Below are positions 17,101 to 20,531 of a DNA stretch of 20,531 nucleotides, one piece after another. The stretch is from a virus. The stretch lies in IMG/VR virus record IMGVR_UViG_3300048549_001018, positions 1-20,531 of that record; one strand, given 5' to 3'. The notes beneath the pieces were generated by a model. The model did not search any database. It worked only from the letters and a program-made list of their open reading frames with translations, and was not told the origin of the DNA. Each line of letters begins with the position of its first letter. Position 1 is the stretch's first letter. The position numbers and the translations under genes are program-made.

Positions 17101-20100
17101 ACCAGTAGGTGTCCAGTAAACAAACGGAGATGTACCTACATTAACTGTAATTGACGTAGAAGATGCATCAACAACAGGCAGTGCATTAAACTTAGTAGCA
17201 GGATCTCTTGGACGGGGATATGTTACCTCAGTCTGATTATTATCACTAGAACATGTAAATGTCAATGCATTAGGATTGATCTTAATGCGATCTCTTTCTA
17301 CTGTAATAGCACCAGTTTCAGCGGAAACAAAATTGTGAGTGTATTGCTGACCTGAAGGAGATGCACTAACATTAATTACAAATTCATGGTCATTTGGCAC
17401 ACTAGTAATAGTAATCCAATCTCCAGCAGCAGGATCTGTAGGACGAGGATATTCATGTTCTGATCCATTGCTATCTTGATCACAAGTAAATGTTATAGAG
17501 TTGACTTTAATATTAACTCTTTGACCAACACTCAATCCATGATTAGTTACTGCAATAGTCATATCACCAGTTGCAGCATCATATGTTGCATTTCTAGGTG
17601 TAATCTTACCACCGTTAGTCAGTGTATTTGCACTAACTGCCATTGTTAACAATCCAGTAGTTGCATCATACGTTGCATCTGTTGGTGTGAATCTATCGCC
17701 AGGAATGACAAGATTTGGATATCTCTGTCTCATCAGATAAACGGATTCTTTAGCAATAAGCGATCTGTTTTCGGAGATTAATCTGGAAGCATCAATATAT
17801 CTGTGTGTCTTTCCAACAAATCCGGATGTAGGAACACCAACATTAACTGTAAGTGTAGTGCCTGTAACCGCAGAAATAGTAAGAGTAGAACCATATGCAG
17901 GATCGGTTAATCTAGGATATGTGTGATTGGTTGCATGATTATCTTTAGAGCAAGTAAATGTAAGAGCATTTGCTGCAATGACAACTGTATTTGAAGTTGT
18001 ATAACTATGAGAACCAATAGTCAGAACAAGATCACCCGTCACTTGGTTATAAGTTGCTGCGGTAACTTGTTCGTTAGTACCATTTACAGCAATAGCATCC
18101 GCAGAAGATTCAACAAAGATGTGCTTACCACCTGTGTTTCTTTGAGTTTCTCTCAGAGCATCATTACAGAAATCATCACCTTCAGTCCAAGATGCTGTAC
18201 CAGACCAATCATCAGTGTGAACCTGTCCATCAACACCATCAAAGTGTAAAAGAAGTTTAGTATCAGCATCGCCTTGGAATAATCCAGTAGGAGCAGTGAA
18301 ATCGGCAGTATAACGAGCAACCGAAGATACTCTCAATTCATCCAAATGACCAGAGAACGTGTTAGCACCTGCATAATCACCAGCAAATTTAATTGGTTTG
18401 GTAGTTCCAAAATCACTACCATCAGAATATGTGCTACCCTCTTGAACACCGTTTAAGAATAACTTAGTGCTGTTCCCACTTCTAGAAAGAGCAACATGAT
18501 ACCAAGTGGAGTGTCCAAGATTTGTAGCGCCAGTGATAACAACACTACCATTATTGTAATACTTCAAATTCATACCATCAAGATACAAATAAGGAGCAAG
18601 TTCTGTAGCAGTAGATCTAAAATCAACCAATGCTTTAGTACCAGAGATATTACCAGCACGCATCCAGAATTCAATAGTGAAGTTTCCAGTGCCGAATCCA
18701 AACTCAGTAGAGGTTGGAATACTTAAGAAGTCGGAAGTGCCATTAGCGGCACCTACATTGACTGTAATAGTAGTAGCACTAGTAGCAGAAATTGCAATAG
18801 TTGAACCAGAAGCAGGATCTGTGGAACGGGGATATGGGTGATTTGATCCGTGAGCATCAGCGCCACATGTAAATACTAATCCATTATCAGCAATTGTAAT
18901 TGTTTCTGAGGTCGAAAGACCATGAGCACCAATCTCAAGAACCAATACACCAGTTACTGGATCATATGTTGTTCCAGTTGCTGCAGTATATGTGACATTA
19001 GTATTAGAGGTAATAGCATCTGCAACACCACTAACGAAAGTATGTTGATGATATGCACGCGCTAAGAGTAGTGAAGATAGACCATATCTCTTTGTGGACG
19101 TATCAAGTTGTGCTTCTTCATTAAAAGTAGAAACATGATAATCCTCTCCAGTATATTGAGATCTTGCTACTTTACCCAAGTAAACAGTTTTTCTTGCTTG
19201 ATTATAACCAATAACTTCTGCCTTAGATGTAGTATTTCTAATAACCTGACCGGCAGTGAAGAATCCAGATCCAAGAGTATTTTTCTCGTGAGTAAGTTTT
19301 CTAACGGAAGTATTTTCATCGGTAATAAAATCACCAACAGTATTTGAAAGTTCGACTCTCTTATTTCTAATTTTTTCACCTTCTTGGAAAGTTCCATTAA
19401 CATTAACAACATCAATTACAATATTGTTGATAATTTCATTTGCTGGGAAGTTGGAATCAAACGGAGTCGTATTATCATCAAAATCAACAATACTAATTTG
19501 AGATGCAGAAATATCATCAAGAACAACGTTTTGATAGTTAATACTAGTAATTCTGTTGAACAGAAGACCGGAGAAACTTGCTCCAGGTGAAATATTAACC
19601 TGACTAATAAACTGTTGAGTTGCTGGATCTTGATAAGGACTTGTAGCAGTAACCGTAGCAACAACTCCAGATTTAGCACCAATAATAATGTCATTTAATG
19701 CAATATCAAACAATCCTGGTGTAGATTGATATGTTCCAGCGGTTTTACTAAGAATCAGATTATTACCAATCTCAATATCAGTACCATATAAAGGAGCAGC
19801 CTGTAAGTGGGAAACAGCGGCAGTTCCAAGTTGTGCTCTACTTACCTGAAGATTAATAATTCCAGATTCACTGCCAGCAGTAACTGCACTAATGGTCATA
19901 ATTTCAGACGCAATCTGAATGTTATCACTAACAGCAAACTGAGAAGCATCAGAAGTCAGAACTTCAAATGATGTTGTGGAAGTACCGATGCCATATCTTA
20001 AAGTACCCAAAGGTTCTTGCTGACCACCTTCAAGATTAATTTCCTCAACCTTTGCAGTATCACCATCCAAATTGGAAATGGTTTCATTGAAAGCAAATAA

Positions 20101-20531
20101 ACCATTATTGGTTACAGGGGTGATAGTAGCAAAATCACCATTAAATCCAGTAGCATTACCAGTAATCAACTCTCCAACCTGGAATGTCCCTTCGGTCATA
20201 AAACCTTGAAGATTGCTACCTTCAACTTTAGTTATTGTTGCTTTAGCCGAACTTACAATACCTTGTATAGTATCTCCAATATTCGGGAAAATGCCGCTAA
20301 TATCAGTAAAGTTAAAGATTGATTGTGGAAGTTGTGAGATAGTAATCTCAGCATACTTAACACTAGCAGGGGGTTTGGGAGGTTCTGAGAATACAATGGA
20401 ATCATTCTCCACCTTAAACGCAGTTTCTGGAGTCTGAACAACACCATTAAGAACGATCATTAACTGATTTGATGCAGCAATAATGTTCTCACCATTGACT
20501 TGTAAGGGGAAAGAGATTCTTTCTCCATCAA
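11134..20531 (-). CDS. Giant modular virion protein (putative fibre/adhesin), 5' end beyond the window
   Basis: The frame is open from the right edge to TAA at 11136-11134: 3,131 visible codons. The ATG at 20460 is not a credible start, because the codons before it read ISFPLQVNGENIIAASNQL and complete a repeat that recurs near the C-terminus. Modules from N to C by DNA position: an LNGVVQTP repeat (about 20531-20340); G-x-F-x2-GE beta modules (20290-19330); seven FTC...YPR repeats (18980-15840) with a LamG domain after the first; Cys-containing helical repeats (17810-17695 and 16450-14450); a WY-type beta module (~14275-14210); an NLFTYPED carbohydrate-binding-like domain (14035-13375); more beta modules (13100-12240); two LNGV-type repeats (12080-11560); and G-x-GY repeats at the end. 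No protease, lysozyme or hydrolase motif is seen. Size, modularity and position upstream of gp8 suggest a baseplate-attached adhesin or fibre network protein. T4 gp7 has a similar map position, but no sequence match is recognised. Confidence 0.9.
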   Translation of the reverse strand, partial: DGERISFPLQVNGENIIAASNQLMIVLNGVVQTPETAFKVENDSIVFSEPPKPPASVKYAEITISQLPQSIFNFTDISGIFPNIGDTIQGIVSSAKATITKVEGSNLQGFMTEGTFQVGELITGNATGFNGDFATITPVTNNGLFAFNETISNLDGDTAKVEEINLEGGQQEPLGTLRYGIGTSTTSFEVLTSDASQFAVSDNIQIASEIMTISAVTAGSESGIINLQVSRAQLGTAAVSHLQAAPLYGTDIEIGNNLILSKTAGTYQSTPGLFDIALNDIIIGAKSGVVATVTATSPYQDPATQQFISQVNISPGASFSGLLFNRITSINYQNVVLDDISASQISIVDFDDNTTPFDSNFPANEIINNIVIDVVNVNGTFQEGEKIRNKRVELSNTVGDFITDENTSVRKLTHEKNTLGSGFFTAGQVIRNTTSKAEVIGYNQARKTVYLGKVARSQYTGEDYHVSTFNEEAQLDTSTKRYGLSSLLLARAYHQHTFVSGVADAITSNTNVTYTAATGTTYDPVTGVLVLEIGAHGLSTSETITIADNGLVFTCGADAHGSNHPYPRSTDPASGSTIAISATSATTITVNVGAANGTSDFLSIPTSTEFGFGTGNFTIEFWMRAGNISGTKALVDFRSTATELAPYLYLDGMNLKYYNNGSVVITGATNLGHSTWYHVALSRSGNSTKLFLNGVQEGSTYSDGSDFGTTKPIKFAGDYAGANTFSGHLDELRVSSVARYTADFTAPTGLFQGDADTKLLLHFDGVDGQVHTDDWSGTASWTEGDDFCNDALRETQRNTGGKHIFVESSADAIAVNGTNEQVTAATYNQVTGDLVLTIGSHSYTTSNTVVIAANALTFTCSKDNHATNHTYPRLTDPAYGSTLTISAVTGTTLTVNVGVPTSGFVGKTHRYIDASRLISENRSLIAKESVYLMRQRYPNLVIPGDRFTPTDATYDATTGLLTMAVSANTLTNGGKITPRNATYDAATGDMTIAVTNHGLSVGQRVNIKVNSITFTCDQDSNGSEHEYPRPTDPAAGDWITITSVPNDHEFVINVSASPSGQQYTHNFVSAETGAITVERDRIKINPNALTFTCSSDNNQTEVTYPRPRDPATKFNALPVVDASSTSITVNVGTSPFVYWTPTGATYDSATGDFVMTIPNHTINAGTKLRLANLGFTFTCSQDANGSQHQYPRSTDPAYNTTLNVTSVGTTTADITGATYVPTTGILTITSNGHNLSTGDHIQIASESLTFTCAYDSNATNHTYPRQSDPIWGLWQPVTVVDGNTFTLDIGTSTDTTTHNFVSATTGALIKQTGAVTINVGASPSGQQYTYAWVSNVANAVITGGAYVHTFKSAIAGGVVADQKVNCEDDVLDLTDALVDDLRNGSNTHLWDASALYVNREANPVQLNHVETEIPQTLWVLNKHVELVNKIINNELITIQGDHSLTQYTDTTIYDSNNYGSLTQLTPSGATYDPVTGEMVITSAGHNLSTSSKVSFADDSFTFTCSQDDNASQHTYPRSTDPAYRRVLSVTAVSTNTFTVNVGVSPADRQYTHVFVSAATNAVTVLDYTSADCADVKQTIQNLMDIVVDTLTNANLPSPVDYLGTVTKLFPVYEFLGSYVDSFSEVPIELTDVFNNDDIVYANKFNVNAQYRFRDAANLIRLNRKAIVDKAAVDMISRYPHLGLSMPRNQDGSGAGTLRCKTDLGLILDAVANDIEEGGNLNLLTGLGLYFGANDEILHVRLQLVEGCYAHERLAFYAKQAVTGDIDSTNTDAVIVGDWGITNDPGNCANVTSAIDALIDLANISLAPTGDRYRDAGDLLLFNKEFIADEATLLLDAAFAYQLGVASYNAFSYPGGISVGRENCKDDIKDIIDSVIADLLTGGNSNTVKAIEYYITSSNGLKQFEDQILPAMYAYQQVRFLGKKAIRNLLVGIGDGASGDQYRAQYTPVTPYTDLTITDESGNSTYSDDDCADVINAFDNLIDLIIDTLTPGDTASRAAGRMLLFNANYYREEITNEVNAQWGSSYWTYNDFLTEMLNNTIHDMVTTDSSSYVTARTVELENITGTFTVGQPAYSGSNNLGLDTGRTSTLEVEVLEWYPKTSKLVVQIIRGSSLTAGYRIQQGSNYGTIKSTSGAISTAFNYYKTIGNVETIESARLIQSNVQGQVVLNNLFTYPEDLSVSGFTKTAMASVASDAYLAPDDTLTADSVAPDGTTAYHLVSRDYVLTSFTTFDAEGNKFDSSNETFDTGSVQETQTYTFSTFIKDVTPSGTPLDKCRFQVTLDPGVTAKEVKFDLDLSDGTFGSVFADTGATVEAYGSIPYGNGWYRAYITLTFSFGIGLLRTEVYQKNNAGAIQFAGVSPQSQAYWGWKLAKGGLDPYVSVSGETFYADNDFNIKNYIIDAIEAYYEQALDQTLTTPSPLAGFLTYTDTGLQSLYDTDSWMSVIRRNFDIIRNQLLNDSFITTIDTRSGIVVPTKTYGTRNIPIGVTGRVQPADNIIGLASGAYGEIANIRENEAKIVKVYQRFRINGEVTGEALELGEVVTSGGASGTIYAKYSDENNTYFDVAVTAGTFAVLNIITGANNSSTAEIGAIEDRLQVIGRQGQFDQGIEFKGFTSGATANVEEMRIAESAVLTNTGGKLTVDTESLTGQFEVTSVVYPQSISEYLEVNKFAGLDVQVGDRIASDGHSRLLISVIDSKNNFQVGNYLYNVIQGVLKDANNYGIITDLDLDNNYIYVSMVTGSFSNGDYIGDYSDGDTPVGFATISAKVDIAGAGAALVSDIKTSGLYKRLYLTDVVGTFSNRDTIISVDDYKAAVIVRKELRARVRRFFRGFDGTQTAFKLTTNNGDPYFPDPAGHMLIFVNGILQPPGATNAYTAFSDSIQFQEAPEIGSSFTGFYVGKLRQLDDISFDFDSLRQSFNLKREGTFYSLTLTEGVQSSVIKPENNIIVSLNGVIQEPGVGFEIVGSRIIFSEIPRFGSTFVAFSYVGSDQDVEAADIIPPIEPGDNIRIEGETEDREVAVIESSNSLITFDYLGSTFGKGAQASAVLTSGTIDKVSVTAGGSGYTSRPNVRIDSISGFDAQIKALVGVGGVVVSSAGTGYLDPSVNVESSVPDDWTAPDLSLYGEEIIDPEIL
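11560..12080 (-). repeat. Two LNGV-type beta repeats near the C-terminus of the giant protein
   Basis: Two units in tandem share the plan F-x-L ... L-I-F/V-S-V/L-NG-I/V-x-Q-x-PG ... I-x-F-x-E-x-P-x2-G-S-x-F-x2-F-Y-V-G. Key segments are MLIFVNGILQPPG and IIVSLNGVIQEPGVGFEI. A third unit (MIVLNGVVQTPETAFKV) lies at the right edge of the window (about 20340-20531), more than 2,700 residues upstream in the same protein. Confidence 0.7.
13375..14035 (-). other. NLFTYPED-type carbohydrate-binding-like domain
   Basis: The domain begins NNLFTYPEDLSVSGFTKT, continues with TADSVAPDGTTAYHL, YTFSTFIKDV, FDLDLSDGTFG and GNGWYRAYITLTF, and ends AYWGWKLAKGGLDPYV. This resembles a domain common in phage tail proteins that starts NLL-x-YSE-x-F, contains YTFSVFVK and GNGWYR, and ends WGaQLE-x-G-x-PY. 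It is likely a jelly-roll sugar-binding fold. Ligand unknown. Confidence 0.55.
14450..16450 (-). repeat. Cys-containing helical repeats of the giant protein
   Basis: Two segment types alternate. One is (D/N)C-A-(D/N)-V-x5-I/F-x-N/A-L-x-D then R-x-AA-x2-L-x2-N, seen at about 15835, 15175 and 14630 (ADCADVKQTIQNLMDIVVDTL, NCANVTSAIDALIDL, DDCADVINAFDNLIDLIID). The other is C-x2-D-x3-I-x-D-A/S-x3-DL-x2-GGN, seen at about 16436, 15445 and 14955 (VNCEDDVLDLTDALVDDL, LRCKTDLGLILDAVANDI, ENCKDDIKDIIDSVIADL). A partial unit (RYIDASRLISENRSLIAKE) sits at about 17802-17740 among the beta repeats. Predicted mainly alpha-helical; function unknown. Confidence 0.7.
16547..16566 (+). repeat. 20-bp exact direct repeat, copy A
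   Basis: tattgctgacctgaaggaga; an identical copy lies at 17342-17361 in the same orientation, 795 bp away. Both encode SPSGQQY on the minus strand within FTC-type units, so it marks recent duplication or conversion inside the array. Confidence 0.85.
17342..17361 (+). repeat. 20-bp exact direct repeat, copy B
   Basis: Identical to the 20 bases at 16547-16566. The flanks diverge at once at nucleotide level but still encode related residues (ASPSGQQYTH here, ASPSGQQYTY in the other copy). Confidence 0.85.
18225..18745 (-). other. LamG / concanavalin-A-like domain
   Basis: The segment opens DFLSIPTSTEFGFGTGNFTI, followed by EFWMRA, has the hallmark TWYHVALSRSGNSTKLFLNG and closes with GHLDELRVSSVARYTADFTA and LLLHFDG. 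This is the Laminin_G_3-type jelly roll often found in phage fibres and bacterial surface proteins, where it usually binds sugars or proteins. It sits directly after the first FTC repeat, so it looks like an insertion in the array. Confidence 0.88.

Larger units (their letters stand above)
15840..18980 (-). repeat. Seven-copy FTC...YPR...DP beta repeat array
   Basis: The unit of about 70-100 aa has the plan ATYDxxTGxLxxTxxxHxLSTG, then FTCSxDxNxTxHTYPR, then xTDPA and a TVNVG strand, sometimes followed by SPSGQQYTHxFVSAxTxA. The seven FTC segments lie near 18870, 17955, 17475, 17250, 16995, 16775 and 16015. The C-terminal His of the motif is kept in six copies; the fourth copy has Val (EVTYPR). 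A truncated unit with only the first strands (about 17695-17605) lies before copy three. The LamG domain separates copies one and two, and a helical segment separates copies six and seven. Confidence 0.85.

Noticed and set aside
15840-18980. CRISPR array or non-coding tandem repeat
   Set aside because: The repeats are unevenly spaced, diverged in DNA and conserved as protein in one open frame; there are no constant repeats with unique spacers and no cas genes.
20458-20460. ATG as the start of the giant gene
   Set aside because: The frame is open upstream to the window edge, and the codons before it complete a repeat that occurs intact near the C-terminus.
11134-20531. Identification of the giant protein as T4 gp7
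   Set aside because: Position upstream of gp8 would allow it, but no sequence block resembling gp7 is recognised, and LamG and sugar-binding-like modules fit a fibre or adhesin better.

Overview
The window reads as part of the late structural (baseplate and tail-fibre) region of a T4-like marine myovirus, most likely a cyanophage of Synechococcus or Prochlorococcus. The support is direct similarity of one product to T4 baseplate wedge protein gp8, a neighbour of the DUF4815 type that is typical of T4-like cyanophages, LamG and YHYH modules in very large virion proteins, an exact T4-type late promoter core (TATAAATA), AT-rich sequence, and tight packing of genes on one strand. No host gene, RNA gene, integrase, insertion sequence or CRISPR array is visible. 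The phage and host assignment is inference from these family resemblances.

All five genes lie on the minus strand, so transcription runs from right to left. (1) 20531-11134: a giant modular protein, open through the right edge, with 3,131 codons visible and its start outside the window. (2) 11111-9891: a 406-aa fibre-like protein with a C-terminal cupredoxin-like domain. (3) 9884-5724: a 1,386-aa virion protein with a cupredoxin/YHYH region, a second cupredoxin-like copy that has lost its ligands, and Gly-rich beta repeats. (4) 5683-4151: gp8, enlarged from the 334 aa of T4 gp8 to 510 aa by inserted beta modules. (5) 4151-1: a DUF4815-type protein of at least 1,383 aa that runs off the left edge. 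The gaps are 22, 6 and 40 nt and a 1-nt stop/start overlap, which indicates one co-transcribed and partly translationally coupled block. No stretch over 300 bases lacks a gene.

T4 has the gene order 5-6-7-8-9-10-11-12. Here gp8 is preceded by large modular proteins and followed by the DUF4815 protein, so the block probably builds the outer wedge of the baseplate and the fibres or adhesins attached to it. LamG and NLFTYPED-type carbohydrate-binding-like modules in the giant protein point to host-surface recognition.

The most interesting signals are: two cupredoxin-like domains in adjacent virion genes that keep a full set of candidate type-1 copper ligands with amicyanin-like C-x2-H-x2-M spacing, plus a third copy in which all four ligand positions have changed; a giant protein in which a seven-copy Cys/His beta repeat is interleaved with a LamG domain and Cys-containing helical repeats; and short beta modules shared between neighbouring but otherwise unrelated genes, including insertions into gp8 itself.
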